DNA of 64,000 nt from Ruegeria lacuscaerulensis (GTDB taxonomy: Bacteria; Pseudomonadota; Alphaproteobacteria; Rhodobacterales; Rhodobacteraceae). Positions within the stretch are counted from its first letter, which is position 1; every line of letters begins with the position of its first letter. Where the stretch lies: NCBI RefSeq assembly GCF_013034685.1, contig NZ_WQGO01000001.1, forward strand, positions 558,001 through 622,000, in the 5' to 3' direction. The notes beneath the pieces are model-generated. The model did not search any database. It saw only the letters and a program-made list of their open reading frames with translations, and was not told the origin of the DNA. Positions 34,165 to 45,173 of the stretch are shown here, piece after piece. Both the position numbers and the translations under genes were made by a program.

Positions 34165-36903
34165 TTAAACGAATTTAAGGTTGAACATTTCCTTTAAGCC
34201 AGAAAGCACGAGTGTCGGAAGCGCCGCGACAAAGAACGTTCCCAGCAGATGTGAAAGAGGCAGCGGAACCGTGCCCAGAACGAAATGGCCCGGAGCGGAA
34301 TAAATTGCCAACAACGATAAAACGATTGAAATGCCAACTGCGCCCAGCAGTATGGTGTTGCCAAGGGGCGACTTACGGTAAAGCGTCGTTGTAGTTCGCG
34401 CGTCAAAGACATGCCAAATTTGGGCAAATATGAGGGTCATGAAGGCTGCTGTTTGCGCGTGCTCCAGAGAGGCGCCGCGTTCGAGAAACTCTTGAAATAC
34501 GTAGTAGGTCAGAAGTCCCAATGCGCTGCCCCTAATCAGAATCCGCTCTTTCATTCCGCCGCCAAACATGTCCTCGTCGCGCGGGCGTGGCGGGCGTCTC
34601 ATTAGATCCGGCTCGCTTTTTTCAAATCCCAGCGCCAGTGCGGGTAAGCCATCTGAAACCAAGTTCACCCAGAGGATCATAAGCGGTGTGATCGGAAGGA
34701 GGGGGTCTGCGCCCATTAGCAGGAAAGCGAAAAGTATAGTGGTAACTTCCGCAACGTTGGCAGTCAGAGCTTGCCGGACGAATTTCAGTAGGTTGTCAAA
34801 GATTCTACGGCCCTCACGAACGGCCGTGACAATAGTCGTGAAGTTATCATCCAGAAGAATCAACGCGGCGCTGTCCTTGGCAACCTGTGTCCCGGTAATC
34901 CCCATGGCGACACCGATGTCAGCCGCGCGAAGCGCTGGCGCATCGTTCACGCCATCTCCAGTCATCGCGGCCACTTCACCATTGGTCTGAAGTGCTTTGA
35001 CGATGCGAAGTTTGTGCTCAGGCGTCACGCGCGCAAACACAGCTGCGTTCTTCACGGCGCTATTTAAATCTTCATCTTTCATTTGATCGAGCTCAGCACC
35101 CGTGAATACGGCTTGCTGTGAACCCGACAGTACACCGATTTGCTCGGCTATAGCCTTGGCGGTGACGGCGTGATCACCAGTAATCATAACCGTACGGATT
35201 CCGGCACCAGTGGCTTCTGCTACGGCATGCGGCACTTCTTGTCGGGGGGGATCCATAATACCATGGATACCAGCGAGCACGATTTCCTGTTCGGGGTTGT
35301 CGTGATCCAGTTCGTCTGGGGAAACTTCGCGATACGCCACCGCCAAAGTTCTGAGAGCCCGCTCACCAAAGCTGTCAATGACATCTTCTATATCAGCTCG
35401 CAGTTCAGGCGTTATTTGGCGCTCCTCCTCGCCGATGCGGACCTTAACCGCTCGCGACAAAATTACGTCAGGCGCCCCTTTTGCGACCAAAACAGTCCGC
35501 CCATCGGGAAGCTGTGCGAAGACGGACATCATTTTTCTTGTTGAATCAAAGGGGAATGATTGAAGAGCCTCGCTCCGACGAGCACTCAATTCTTCGACAT
35601 CAATTCCTGCCTTTGCCGCAGCGACCAGAAGCGCACCTTCAGTCGGGTTACCTTGCACCGAGGTCTCAGCACCTTCACCAATCAACCGGGCATCGTTGCA
35701 AAAAGCGGAGATCATCAGCACAGGCCATAAAGGAGTCCCCTCTTCGACCTTTGTGGCTTCGTTCTTCGAGTCCAGAAATTCACCTGACGTGTCAAAGCCA
35801 GCGCCGCTTACCTCCCATGTTTCGCCCCCAGCCCAAATGCGCATTACCTGCATTTGGTTTTGTGTAAGAGTTCCAGTCTTGTCCGAGCAGATAACAGAAG
35901 TGGCGCCCAACGTTTCCACCGAAGACAGTTTTCGGGCCAGAGCGTTATTCGAAGCCATGTTCTGAGATCCGAGCGTCAAAAGTATTGTGACGACAGTTGG
36001 TAGGCCTTCTGGAATGGCTGCTACTGACAGAGAAATCGCGGTATTTAGCATTTCAGCGAGGTCCATGCCGTTTATAACGCCGATACCAATGACGATAGCC
36101 ACGACGATAAGGGCCGCGATAATAAGTACCTTCGAAAGTGCTTCGATTTTGAGCTGCAGCGGCGTCTTTGGTTCCTTAGCTGCTGACATCAGATCCGCGA
36201 TATGGCCAACCTCGGTTCTCATGCCAGTTCCAACCACGACGCCTTCGCCGGTTCCACCAGTGACAAGGGTACTCATGAAACCCATGTTGAGACGGTCGGC
36301 AAGAACGACCTCCTGGTCGTTGATCTTGCGATCATGTTTGTCCACAGGTTCGGACTCTCCGGTTAGTGCAGCTTCATCAACCTGCATTCTGTTGGCTTGG
36401 AGAAAGCGAATGTCAGCGGCAAGGATATCGCCTGTTTTAACTATCAATATGTCGCCGGGGACCAGATCAGAAGCGGCTATTTGTACCTGGTCACCATCCC
36501 TTCTTACCAAAGCCTGAGGTGCTGACATCTCGCGAAGTGCGGCGAGTGATTGTTCTGCCTTGAACTCTTGCCAAAACGAGATGAAGGCATTGAAGATCGC
36601 GATCACGAAGATCGCCACGGCGTCGATCCAATGTCCGGTGAAAGCTGAAATAACCGCACCCACCATAAGGATTATTAGGAGTGGGCTCTTAAATTGAACG
36701 AGCAGCATTTTCCACGCCGGTTCAGCCTCGGTTTCGGATAGACGGTTCAGACCGTATCGGGAGAGGCGTTCCTTTGCGGTTTCCGAGCTCAAACCGTGTT
36801 TAGGATCTACAGCTAGTGTTTCGGTTAACGCAGTTTTCTCGATCACCCAAGGAGCTGTCGGAAGTGTTTTTCGGTCATCCGTGGCATGGAAAGCATGCTG
36901 CAT
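34165..36903 (-). CDS. P2-type cation-transporting ATPase (Ca2+-ATPase-like)
   Basis: 912 residues. N-terminal cation-ATPase domain (GLSSETAKERLSRYGLNRL), actuator motif TGES at 181-184, PEGLP in membrane helix 4 (298-302), phosphorylated D341 in CSDKTGTLTQ, nucleotide-binding KGAPDVIL and hinge TGDGVNDAPAL, then a C-terminal block of membrane helices (RPPRPRDEDMFGGG loop as in PacL/PMR1-type pumps). It pumps a cation, most likely Ca2+, using ATP. Full length. It is divergent from the arginine deiminase operon, 187 bases apart. Confidence 0.94.
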   Translation of the reverse strand: MQHAFHATDDRKTLPTAPWVIEKTALTETLAVDPKHGLSSETAKERLSRYGLNRLSETEAEPAWKMLLVQFKSPLLIILMVGAVISAFTGHWIDAVAIFVIAIFNAFISFWQEFKAEQSLAALREMSAPQALVRRDGDQVQIAASDLVPGDILIVKTGDILAADIRFLQANRMQVDEAALTGESEPVDKHDRKINDQEVVLADRLNMGFMSTLVTGGTGEGVVVGTGMRTEVGHIADLMSAAKEPKTPLQLKIEALSKVLIIAALIVVAIVIGIGVINGMDLAEMLNTAISLSVAAIPEGLPTVVTILLTLGSQNMASNNALARKLSSVETLGATSVICSDKTGTLTQNQMQVMRIWAGGETWEVSGAGFDTSGEFLDSKNEATKVEEGTPLWPVLMISAFCNDARLIGEGAETSVQGNPTEGALLVAAAKAGIDVEELSARRSEALQSFPFDSTRKMMSVFAQLPDGRTVLVAKGAPDVILSRAVKVRIGEEERQITPELRADIEDVIDSFGERALRTLAVAYREVSPDELDHDNPEQEIVLAGIHGIMDPPRQEVPHAVAEATGAGIRTVMITGDHAVTAKAIAEQIGVLSGSQQAVFTGAELDQMKDEDLNSAVKNAAVFARVTPEHKLRIVKALQTNGEVAAMTGDGVNDAPALRAADIGVAMGITGTQVAKDSAALILLDDNFTTIVTAVREGRRIFDNLLKFVRQALTANVAEVTTILFAFLLMGADPLLPITPLMILWVNLVSDGLPALALGFEKSEPDLMRRPPRPRDEDMFGGGMKERILIRGSALGLLTYYVFQEFLERGASLEHAQTAAFMTLIFAQIWHVFDARTTTTLYRKSPLGNTILLGAVGISIVLSLLAIYSAPGHFVLGTVPLPLSHLLGTFFVAALPTLVLSGLKEMFNLKFV

Positions 36904-37002
36904 AGAAGCCCCTTTCGTTACAACGTGGGTGCAAATTTTCGCGCAAACACAGCGCGAATCACTGCTAGTCTACTTCCTGCCCTCGATTTTTCACTTTCCA
37001 TT

Positions 37003-37018
37003 GAGCCATTTTGGCTCG
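37003..37018. promoter_or_regulatory. palindromic element, copy 1 of 2
   Basis: GAGCCATTTTGGCTCG, arms GAGCCA/TGGCTC, 73 bases before the arginine deiminase operon's first gene. The same 16 bases occur at 52258-52273 before the RND efflux genes. Candidate operator for a regulator carried on the island, or a small hairpin in the leader. Confidence 0.4.
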
Positions 37019-37090
37019 CCAAAAATTGAAACGAATCTAGATACATGCTCGTTTTTTTGCGTCGCTGTACCTTCAACGCGAGAGTTAGTT

Positions 37091-38578
37091 ATGTCCAAAT
37101 TCAAGTTTCCTACTGCATTCACAATCTTGTTTGCTCTGATCGCTATTGTCGCGGTGCTAACTTGGGTTATTCCAGCCGGTGAGTATGACCGTCAGATGAA
37201 CGAAGCTCTGGGCAGCGAAGCTCCTGTTCCGGGCACCTATCACGAAGTCGAGTCTAACCCTCAGGGACTAACTTCGGTAATTCTCGCACCAATTGCTGGG
37301 ATGTATGACCCTGGGCTTCTCGGAAGCTCTTCAAGTGCAGCAATAGACGTTGCGCTCTTCGTTTTGGTTATCGGTGGCTTCCTGATGGTCGTTACCAAAA
37401 CAGGGGCTATCGATGCTGGCATTGGTTGGTTGCTGCATAGGCTTGAAGGCCGCGAGATTTTAATGATCCCGATTCTGATGATCGCCTTTGCCTTTGGCGG
37501 CACAAGCTACGGTATGGCTGAGGAAACACTGGCGTTTTATGCTCTTATAATTCCGGTATTCATACGCGCGGGATATGATTCACTGACCGGTGTTGCCGTG
37601 ATCATGCTAGGTGCTGGAATCGGCACTCTTGGCTCGACCTTCAACGCGTTTGCAACAGTCGTAGCTTCGCAAGGCGCTGGTATTCCATTTACGACTGGCA
37701 TCGTTTTGAGGTTCATTATCCTCATTCTCTGCCTGGCAGCTGGTATCGCTTTTGTCATGAGATACGCAAAGCGAGTAAAGGCCGATCCTTCTGCATCTGT
37801 GGTTGCGGATCAAGCCGAGGAAAACAGAAGACATTTTCTCAAAGGGTCGGCCGGCGATGACGCTTTGCCAGAGTTGACTCGAACCCGTTCCACCATCTTG
37901 CTCCTGTTCGGGATTACCTTCGCCATTATGATCTATGGTGTTGTCGCGCTGGGGTGGTGGATGGCCGAAATGTCCGGTCTCTTCCTGGTGATGTCCATCA
38001 TCGTTTGGTGGGTCGGGAAAACCGATGAAGGGTCCAGAATGGACGAGGGGACTTTTGTGGAAACCTTCGTCGATGGAGCGCGCGATTTGCTGGGCGTTGC
38101 CCTGATCATTGGCGTCGCGCGCGGTGTTGTCGTCATTATGGACGCGGGCAAAATTACCGACACGATCCTTGCTGCAGCCGAGGGGTTTGTCTCGGGGCTG
38201 AGCGAGTTCGCCTTTGTCAACGCGATGTTTGGTATTCAGATCTTGATGTCATTCCTGGTGCCGTCCTCGTCAGGGCTGGCCACGCTTTCGATGCCGATCA
38301 TGGCGCCACTGGCAGACTTTGCGGGCGTCGGTCGTGACCTTGTGGTTACAGCGTACCAGTCGGCAAACGGATGGGTGAACCTGTTCAACCCGACATTTGC
38401 CGTCGTCATGGGAGGGCTAGCCATTGGCCGTGTCTCCTATGACCGGTGGCTACGCTTTGTTTTCCCGCTGCTTGTTATACTTGCCGTGATCATCTGCGCG
38501 GCACTCACCGTTGGGGCCATCACTGATCCGGGGATCGACGGGCCCACAACCGAGACTTCAGACACGACATCGAACTGA
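37091..38578 (+). CDS. YfcC-family transporter (ArcD-like) of the arginine deiminase operon
   Basis: 495 residues from ATG 37091; the frame is open much further left but those codons are not protein-like and cross the divergent promoter region. About twelve helices with YfcC traits: FAFGGTSYGMAEETLAFYALIIPV, IMLGAGIGTLGSTFNAF, a second half with VALIIGVARGVVVIMDAGKITDT and FLVPSSSGLATLSMPIMAPL. Family members transport arginine/ornithine-type substrates or other carboxylates. First gene of a tightly packed operon with an APC permease, arcA, arcB and arcC, so arginine import or ornithine exchange is likely. Confidence 0.9.
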   Translation: MSKFKFPTAFTILFALIAIVAVLTWVIPAGEYDRQMNEALGSEAPVPGTYHEVESNPQGLTSVILAPIAGMYDPGLLGSSSSAAIDVALFVLVIGGFLMVVTKTGAIDAGIGWLLHRLEGREILMIPILMIAFAFGGTSYGMAEETLAFYALIIPVFIRAGYDSLTGVAVIMLGAGIGTLGSTFNAFATVVASQGAGIPFTTGIVLRFIILILCLAAGIAFVMRYAKRVKADPSASVVADQAEENRRHFLKGSAGDDALPELTRTRSTILLLFGITFAIMIYGVVALGWWMAEMSGLFLVMSIIVWWVGKTDEGSRMDEGTFVETFVDGARDLLGVALIIGVARGVVVIMDAGKITDTILAAAEGFVSGLSEFAFVNAMFGIQILMSFLVPSSSGLATLSMPIMAPLADFAGVGRDLVVTAYQSANGWVNLFNPTFAVVMGGLAIGRVSYDRWLRFVFPLLVILAVIICAALTVGAITDPGIDGPTTETSDTTSN

Positions 38579-38587
38579 GCCGTCGCA

Positions 38588-39967
38588 ATGACCGATCGCT
38601 CCGCCACAGAGACAACATCGACATCCGGTGCCCTTGGGCTGACGGCTTGTATAGCTTTGGTTGTTGGAAACATGATCGGGTCGGGAGTGTTCCTTCTACC
38701 AGCGTCACTTGCACCTTTTGGGCCAATTGCAATTGGCGGGTGGGTTTTAACGTCGGCTGGGGCGTTGGTTCTTGCGATCATTTTCGGACGCTTGTCGCGT
38801 GTCGTTTCAAAACCTGGTGGCCCCTACGCCTATTCGCAGGAAGCATTCGGAGACTTTGCAGGCTTCATTATTGCCTGGGGATATTGGATTGCACTCTGGA
38901 CGGGAAACGCGGCCGTAGCCGTAGCCTTAGTCGGCTATCTGGGCTTTCTTTTCCCGATCATCGTCGAAGTCCCCATGTACGGGCTATCGACTGCTCTGGT
39001 CGCGATTTGGTCGCTGACACTGGTTAATATCCGCGGGGTGCAAGGTGCAGGCGTGGTTCAAATCGTGACCACCGTACTGAAGCTTGCCCCGCTCATACTT
39101 ATCGGCACCTTGGGCATCTTCTGGATCGAGCATGAAAATTACCTTCCTGTCAATCAAAGTGGAACGACTGCGGTTTCAGCCATTTCCGCGGCGGCGGCAC
39201 TGACGCTTTGGGCCTATCTTGGACTTGAATCTGCCACCGTGCCCTCTGGCGATGTGGTAGAACCGGAAAAGACCATCCCGCGCGCCACCATCATCGGCGT
39301 TATTATCGCGGCCAGTGTCTACATTGCGGTGACGGCCGTTTCGATGGGCGTCATCCCCTCTAACATTCTGGCAGTATCATCAGCACCGCTCGCCGCTGTC
39401 GGTGAGGTCATGTTCGGCGCATTCGGCGGAATACTCGTGGCCTGCGGCGCGGTTATCTCGACCTTTGGTACGCTTAATGGCTTTACCCTGCTCAGTGGGC
39501 AGGTTCCTTACGGCGCCGCCTTGGACAAAGTATTTCCGGCAGCATTAGGTAAAAAATCGAAATTCGGGACACCCGCAAACGCCTTGATTTTATCGAATGT
39601 ATTGGCCTCGGTTCTGATCATCCTGAACTTCGCGCAAGGGTTGGTTGCCGCGTTCAACTTTGTCATTTTACTTGCAGTAGTCGCGAGCCTTTTGCCATAC
39701 GCGGTCTGCTCTGTCGCCGAGATCATGATCCGCCTGAAGGGTGGTCAGGTTCTGCACGGTCCGGAATTGACCAAGGTCGTTGTCCTCGGCGGCCTGGGCT
39801 TCATCTACTCAGTATGGGCCTTTATCGGGTCCGGAGCGGAAACCGTACTAATTGGCTCTGTATTACTGCTTGCAGGTGTTCCCATCCATGTTTGGGTCCG
39901 CTGGAGCCAGGCCAACGACGACGAAGATATTCAGACAACTGTTGCCTCGAAAGGAGATTTGCCATGA
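38588..39967 (+). CDS. APC-family amino acid permease/antiporter
   Basis: 459 residues, about twelve helices. The start [21 protein letters not shown] has the substrate-backbone motif (GSG) of the APC superfamily, and [19 protein letters not shown] continues it. Resembles the arginine-agmatine/ornithine antiporter branch (AdiC-like), which swaps arginine for ornithine in arginine deiminase operons. Nine bases after the YfcC gene; its stop overlaps the start of arcA (ATGA at 39964-39967). Having both a YfcC and an APC carrier is unusual for one operon. Confidence 0.92.
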   Translation: MTDRSATETTSTSGALGLTACIALVVGNMIGSGVFLLPASLAPFGPIAIGGWVLTSAGALVLAIIFGRLSRVVSKPGGPYAYSQEAFGDFAGFIIAWGYWIALWTGNAAVAVALVGYLGFLFPIIVEVPMYGLSTALVAIWSLTLVNIRGVQGAGVVQIVTTVLKLAPLILIGTLGIFWIEHENYLPVNQSGTTAVSAISAAAALTLWAYLGLESATVPSGDVVEPEKTIPRATIIGVIIAASVYIAVTAVSMGVIPSNILAVSSAPLAAVGEVMFGAFGGILVACGAVISTFGTLNGFTLLSGQVPYGAALDKVFPAALGKKSKFGTPANALILSNVLASVLIILNFAQGLVAAFNFVILLAVVASLLPYAVCSVAEIMIRLKGGQVLHGPELTKVVVLGGLGFIYSVWAFIGSGAETVLIGSVLLLAGVPIHVWVRWSQANDDEDIQTTVASKGDLP

Positions 39968-41187
39968 AGCTCGGCGTTCATTCCGAGATCGGAAAGCTCA
40001 ACAAGGTTATCGTCTCGCGCCCATCGCTTGCACATGATCGACTGACACCGAGAAATTGCGAAGAGTTGCTGTTCGACGACGTCATATGGGTCGAGCAAGC
40101 TCGAAAGGACCATGCCGAGTTCTGTTCGCTCATGCGTGAACGCGGGGTCGAGGTCTATGACATCCAGGATCTATTGGCTGAAGTGCTTAGTGATAGTAGC
40201 GCTAGGTCTTTCATGCTTGACCGATTGATCATTCCAAAAATTGTTGGCCTTGGCGTGTCTGTTGAGATGAGAGCTTGGCTGGACGAGATGAAAGCTGCAG
40301 ATCTCGCGCGCCACATGCTTGGGGGAATCATATTCGCGGAATTACCCAAGGGGACCATTGACCCAAAATTCGACGATTTGATCACCCAAAGTGAGTTCGT
40401 ATTACCCGCTGTGCCGAACGCTCTTTTCCAACGAGATCCTTCGTGTTGGATATTCAACGGTGTGACAACGAACCCGATGTTTTGGCCCGCTCGCAAACCT
40501 GAGACCTTAATGATGCGTGCGGTGTATAAATTCCATCCGATGTTTAAGGAATCCGAGTTTGATATCTGGTGGGGCGATAGCGATGAAGATTTTGCTAATG
40601 CCTCAGTCGAAGGCGGCGACGTACAGCCTGTAGGTAAAGGAACCGTTTTTATCGGGATGGGTGAACGAACGACGAGTCAAGCTGTTACCCTTCTTGCGCA
40701 GGCACTATTCCAAAAAGGTGGGGCAGAGAGAGTTGTCGCATGCGCGATGCCTAAAAGCCGCGCGGCCATGCATCTGGATACTGTCTTCACTTGTCTTGAC
40801 CACGACAAAGTGACTGCATTCACGGAAGTCGCGGATCAGATCACGTGCATTTCACTTCGCCCAGACGACAAGAAACTGTTCGATGCAAGGGTCGAAGAAG
40901 GGCACCTGTTCGACGTCTATAAAGAAGCCCTTGGGCTGAACTCACTTGATGTCATCTCGACCGGTGGCAATGAGTTCCAAGCCGAACGCGAGCAATGGGA
41001 TGACGGGAATAACGTCGTGGCCCTCTCGCCCGGTGTTGTCGTTGGCTATGCGCGCAACACGTTTACGAACGGCAAGATGCGCGCAGCCGGCGTCGAGGTG
41101 ATCGAAATCTCGGGTCAGGAACTAGGGCGTGGTCGCGGCGGTGGCCACTGCATGACCTGCCCGATCGACCGCGATCCCGCCTATTGA
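39964..41187 (+). CDS. arcA: arginine deiminase
   Basis: 407 residues; converts arginine to citrulline and ammonia. Start region [19 protein letters not shown], the [16 protein letters not shown] segment, [23 protein letters not shown], the catalytic HLDTVFT, and the nucleophile cysteine C396 in GHCMTCP near the C-terminus. AAAGGAG precedes ATG 39964. Translationally coupled to the permease. First enzyme of the pathway whose last step (ArcC) yields ATP. Confidence 0.97.
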   Translation: MKLGVHSEIGKLNKVIVSRPSLAHDRLTPRNCEELLFDDVIWVEQARKDHAEFCSLMRERGVEVYDIQDLLAEVLSDSSARSFMLDRLIIPKIVGLGVSVEMRAWLDEMKAADLARHMLGGIIFAELPKGTIDPKFDDLITQSEFVLPAVPNALFQRDPSCWIFNGVTTNPMFWPARKPETLMMRAVYKFHPMFKESEFDIWWGDSDEDFANASVEGGDVQPVGKGTVFIGMGERTTSQAVTLLAQALFQKGGAERVVACAMPKSRAAMHLDTVFTCLDHDKVTAFTEVADQITCISLRPDDKKLFDARVEEGHLFDVYKEALGLNSLDVISTGGNEFQAEREQWDDGNNVVALSPGVVVGYARNTFTNGKMRAAGVEVIEISGQELGRGRGGGHCMTCPIDRDPAY

Positions 41188-41242
41188 ATTTACCATGGGT
41201 GCAGCCTCCTGCGCCCACTGATTTTTGTTAGGGAGAGACAAA

Positions 41243-42241
41243 ATGGCATTCAATCTCAAAGGCCGTAGCTATCTGAAAATCGCCGATTTCAGCCAGCGTG
41301 AAATGCTGTATCTGCTGGATCTGGCCCGCGATCTGAAACGCGCCAAATACGCCCGCGCCGAACAGCCCTCGCTGACCGGCAAGAACATCTGCCTGATCTT
41401 CGAGAAGACCTCGACACGTACCCGTTGCGCCTTTGAAGTGGCGGCCTACGATCAGGGTGCGAACATTACGTATCTCGATCCATCGGGCTCGCAGATCGGG
41501 CACAAGGAGTCGATGAAAGACACGGCGCGCGTTTTGGGCCGCATGTTCGACGGGATTGAATTCCGCGGTGCTGGTCAGGACATGGTTGAAACGCTGTCAG
41601 AATATGCCGGTGTTCCGGTCTATAACGGCCTGACCGACGACTGGCATCCGACCCAGATGCTTGCCGATATGCAGACCATGATCGAGCACGCTGACAAGCC
41701 CCGCAAGGACATTGTCTATGCCTATTCGGGCGACTGTCGGTCGAACATGGGTAACTCGCTGCTGATGTTGGGCGCGATCATGGGCTGCGACGTCCGGATG
41801 ATTTCTCCGAAAGAAACCCAGCCCCATGACGATGTGCGCGACTTGGCGATGGAGCGGGCTGAAAAGACCGGCGCGCGTGTGACCATCACCGACGATACCT
41901 CGGCCGTAGAGGGCGCGGACTTCATTCATACCGATGTCTGGGTGTCGATGGGTGAGCCTAAAGAAGTCTGGGCTGAGCGGATCAAGCTGCTGAGCCCTTA
42001 TCAGGTCAACATGGATCTGATGAAGAAAACCGGTAATCCAGCCGTCAAGTTCATGCACTGCCTGCCCGCTTTCCACAATCTGGAGACCAAGGTCGGTCAG
42101 GACATTCACGAACAGTTCGGCATCACCGAGATGGAAGTGACCGAGGAAGTGTTCGAAAGCGACATGAACATAGCGTTCGAGCAAGCCGAAAACCGGATGC
42201 ACACCATCAAGGCGATCCTCGTCGCCACATTGGGAGCCTGA
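41243..42241 (+). CDS. arcB: ornithine carbamoyltransferase, catabolic type
   Basis: 332 residues; splits citrulline with phosphate to ornithine and carbamoyl phosphate. Carbamoyl-phosphate site [38 protein letters not shown], and ornithine-binding HCLPAFHN near the C-terminus. GGGAG stands before ATG 41243; an upstream ATG (41225) is open but lacks support. Extent and position between arcA and arcC favour the catabolic enzyme over ArgF, though sequence alone cannot decide. Its base composition looks richer in GC than arcA. Confidence 0.95.
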   Translation: MAFNLKGRSYLKIADFSQREMLYLLDLARDLKRAKYARAEQPSLTGKNICLIFEKTSTRTRCAFEVAAYDQGANITYLDPSGSQIGHKESMKDTARVLGRMFDGIEFRGAGQDMVETLSEYAGVPVYNGLTDDWHPTQMLADMQTMIEHADKPRKDIVYAYSGDCRSNMGNSLLMLGAIMGCDVRMISPKETQPHDDVRDLAMERAEKTGARVTITDDTSAVEGADFIHTDVWVSMGEPKEVWAERIKLLSPYQVNMDLMKKTGNPAVKFMHCLPAFHNLETKVGQDIHEQFGITEMEVTEEVFESDMNIAFEQAENRMHTIKAILVATLGA

Positions 42242-42244
42242 ACC

Positions 42245-43183
42245 ATGGGACGCGTTGTTGTAGCACTCGGCGGCAACGCGCTTCTCAAACGGGGTGAGGC
42301 GATGACAGCGGACAATCAGCGCAAGAACGCGAAGATTGCCGCAGAAGCCCTCGCCCCGCTCTGCGAAGCGCACGAAACCGTCATCACTCATGGCAATGGT
42401 CCGCAGGTCGGGATGCTGGCCTTGCAAGAGATCATGTATACGGATGTCGAGGAGTACCCGCTGGACGTTTTGGTCGGCGAAACGATGGGCATGATCGGCT
42501 ATATGATCGAGCAGGAGCTTGGGAATATCCTGCCCTTCGAGCATCACATCGCCACCCTGTTGACCATGATCGAGGTTGACCCAAGCGACCCGGCCTTTGA
42601 CAACCCGACCAAGTTCATCGGTCAGGTCTATTCCGAAGCGGACGCCAAGAAAGAGGCGGCTGACAAGGGCTGGACGGTGAAACCGGATGGCGAGTACTGG
42701 CGACGCGTTGTGCCGTCGCCCCGCCCGAAACGTATCTTTCAGGTCGAACCTATCCGTTGGATTCTGGAAAAGGGCGCGACCGTGATCGCTGCTGGCGGTG
42801 GTGGCATCCCGACGATGTACGAGGCAGGTGCTGAACGGAAACTGGTCGGGGTCGAAGCCGTCATCGACAAGGACTTTGCCTCGTGCCTTCTGGCGCAGAA
42901 CCTTGGAGCAGATTTCTTTGTTATCGCTACAGATGCAGAAGCCGTGTTCCTGAACTGGGGAACGCCTGAACAAACAGGTATTAGATCGATCACTCCGGAT
43001 TCATTGGATGAGTACGATTTCCCCGCCGGGTCAATGGGCCCCAAGGTCCAGGCTGCACAAGACTTTGTGCGATCCTCGGGCGGTCGCGCCATCATTTGCG
43101 CCCTCGCAGATGTTCCTGCAGCCGTTCGCGGTGAAAAAGGAACAACGGTTTCTGAGAGCGCGGGAGAGACCAAGTTTCACTGA
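42245..43183 (+). CDS. arcC: carbamate kinase
   Basis: 312 residues; transfers phosphate from carbamoyl phosphate to ADP, giving ATP, ammonia and CO2. Starts [16 protein letters not shown], then [19 protein letters not shown]-like [26 protein letters not shown] and [17 protein letters not shown], all hallmarks of the amino-acid-kinase fold. Three bases after arcB, so one transcript. It closes the operon; no terminator is seen in the following 390 bases. Confidence 0.96.
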   Translation: MGRVVVALGGNALLKRGEAMTADNQRKNAKIAAEALAPLCEAHETVITHGNGPQVGMLALQEIMYTDVEEYPLDVLVGETMGMIGYMIEQELGNILPFEHHIATLLTMIEVDPSDPAFDNPTKFIGQVYSEADAKKEAADKGWTVKPDGEYWRRVVPSPRPKRIFQVEPIRWILEKGATVIAAGGGGIPTMYEAGAERKLVGVEAVIDKDFASCLLAQNLGADFFVIATDAEAVFLNWGTPEQTGIRSITPDSLDEYDFPAGSMGPKVQAAQDFVRSSGGRAIICALADVPAAVRGEKGTTVSESAGETKFH

Positions 43184-43576
43184 TACAATGGGCCTGACAA
43201 GAAAGTTCTGCTCGAAGCCTTCTTTGTTGTGAACATGTCCCTCTGAGCTGATCCACTAAAGTGGTTCCTAAGAAATACAGTTCCGTCTTCCAGATGCCGA
43301 CTATTGAAGTGCCAAAAATTCAACAGATTAGCAGGGTCGGCTATAGCTTGTAGCTGGCTTGAATGGCGCTGGAATTAAGCGACTTAACAGGCGTTCCTTA
43401 CAAGAGGATGGATTGGCAGACGGGAATGCATGGCTGGCAATTGTATTTAACACTCGCCCTCAAGCTATTGATGTGAGGCATACCACTGCCTGCACAATTA
43501 GCACTTCGCAAATTGGTTTCCAAGATTTCCAGAGCTTAGAAAAAGTTATTTTGGGCTGAAGGAAACTGCGTTCATT
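43184..43576. other. intergenic, no gene seen
   Basis: About 390 bases between arcC and the Omp85-type gene. The only open frame (66 codons at 43359) has no ribosome site or protein-like pattern. No strong hairpin noted. Confidence 0.55.
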
Positions 43577-44887
43577 TCAAAACTGAAATGGTTGTCCAAT
43601 CATCATCTGCAGCCTAACACCTTCGTCAGAAAATGCGGTATCTGCTCTGACTACAAAGCCTTGAACCCATGCGCGCAACCCAATACCAGCGCTCCATTTC
43701 ATGTCAGAATGCAGTTCGCCAAGATCGTAACTGCCTGCGACGCGGCCCATCTCACCAAATGGAACAAACTGCACCCACTCAACACCCAGCAATTCTTGGG
43801 CGGCGGGCCATTGGTCGAATGGATTCCAATACGGGGTCATGCGAAGTTCCGCAGAATAGTAGATGGCAGAACGATCATTGAATCTCTCTTCCGGAAAGCC
43901 GCGCATACGAAACAAACCTCCAAGCGTGGCTCCAGTGTAAGGAGGAGGACGATTGGAGATAACTCCACCATTTTCACTCCATGACGGTGTGTCTGCAGTC
44001 CAGAAATCGAATGCAAGCACACGACTACGAAACCACGCAGACTCACCAAAATCGTGATAGGCATCAAATTCAGCCTGCATCACAGTCCAGGAATCTGTGC
44101 TGTCAAACCAGCCGAAATCCCTTGAGTATTGCAGCTTGAGGCCAACGCCTTTCGTGGGGTTCACCGGAAAGTCACGGTTATCCCAGAAGTAGACGAAATC
44201 AAGACCATTCGTTCGTAACTCGCCGTCGAAATCATCTCCGTCGCTCACCAACGCTCTGTGAAACGGCCTTATCTCAAAAAAGCTTCGCCCACTTTCAAAT
44301 GGGTTCAGAGACGATCCACCTGTCGCGCCGGAAACCAGGAAGCCATCGCGTATACTGTAGTCAGGAACAACTTGATTGCGACCGTGACCTATCGGCAAAA
44401 GATACTTGAACCGGACTCGCGAAAACACGTCCGAACCGCTTCCTGTGACAAAGTTGTCTTTGTTCGAGTCATTCGTTCCAGCTCGCTCCCCTGCGAAATC
44501 CGGATTGCCGTCTACATATGTGTCTGCGTCGTTGTAATAACCGAGAGAAAATATGGGATCGATAAAGAGGCGCTTCCATCGAGGGACCTGTAAGTCTTCC
44601 GCAGCAAGAAAACCTGTTGCTGAGCCAGTGTCACCAGCAATAATTGTGCCAAGTATCCTAGCCTGAGGTTGCAGGTAACCTACCCGTCCTTCTACCCAGC
44701 CTGCGCTCAGACCAAATGTTTCATTGTAAAAGGCAAATGGAAGGCTGAGTCTGAGACCGGAATAGTCCTCAACTTCCTCAGCCAACACCGAAGGCGTTAA
44801 AGCGCTAAACATGAGAAACAAGGCCAAAAGTTGCATGGCGACCGCGTTCGGTCTGCAATCGCGTGGCTTTGGCACCTCAGAAATCAA
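43577..44887 (-). CDS. Omp85/BamA-superfamily outer-membrane barrel (surface-antigen D15-like)
   Basis: 436 residues as annotated. An N-terminal signal peptide with hydrophobic core AMQLLALFLMFSALTPSVLA ends at A-E-E. The body alternates strand-like segments; the L6-loop signature RMRGF and a C-terminal phenylalanine (GQPFQF) identify the Omp85 barrel. No POTRA domains are visible, so this is a barrel-only member. The start is uncertain: TTG 44887 has a G-run upstream, ATG 44836 would shorten the signal. Outer membrane location; role unknown, perhaps a passive or secretion pore for a partner. Confidence 0.82.
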   Translation of the reverse strand: MISEVPKPRDCRPNAVAMQLLALFLMFSALTPSVLAEEVEDYSGLRLSLPFAFYNETFGLSAGWVEGRVGYLQPQARILGTIIAGDTGSATGFLAAEDLQVPRWKRLFIDPIFSLGYYNDADTYVDGNPDFAGERAGTNDSNKDNFVTGSGSDVFSRVRFKYLLPIGHGRNQVVPDYSIRDGFLVSGATGGSSLNPFESGRSFFEIRPFHRALVSDGDDFDGELRTNGLDFVYFWDNRDFPVNPTKGVGLKLQYSRDFGWFDSTDSWTVMQAEFDAYHDFGESAWFRSRVLAFDFWTADTPSWSENGGVISNRPPPYTGATLGGLFRMRGFPEERFNDRSAIYYSAELRMTPYWNPFDQWPAAQELLGVEWVQFVPFGEMGRVAGSYDLGELHSDMKWSAGIGLRAWVQGFVVRADTAFSDEGVRLQMMIGQPFQF

Positions 44888-45173
44888 GTCTAAAGCCCCC
44901 CTTTCATTCGTATTTTAGAATATAAAAGGTCGAAAGATTTTGATAATGATTTTAAGCGCTACCGGTAAAAGAATGTTTCGGTGTGACAATTCAAAAACTG
45001 ACGAATGCCACTTCGCGATACGCAGAAAGTTGGTTCTGGAAAAATAAGCCGCACTCGAAATCTTTGGGTTACCGCCTTCGACCTTTAAAATCATGTGCCG
45101 CGCGCGGACCTCTGTGCGAAGCAACTTTTGCCTTGGCGGCACCGGTACAAGAAACGGCAAAGGAGAAAGTCTC

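Noticed and set aside
41597-42973. 458-codon - strand frame opposite arcB and arcC
   Set aside because: arcB and arcC are unambiguous; the antisense frame is a by-product of GC-rich codon use.
43359-43559. 66-codon frame between arcC and the Omp85-type gene
   Set aside because: No ribosome site, no hydrophobic or domain pattern, and surrounding sequence has the look of non-coding DNA.
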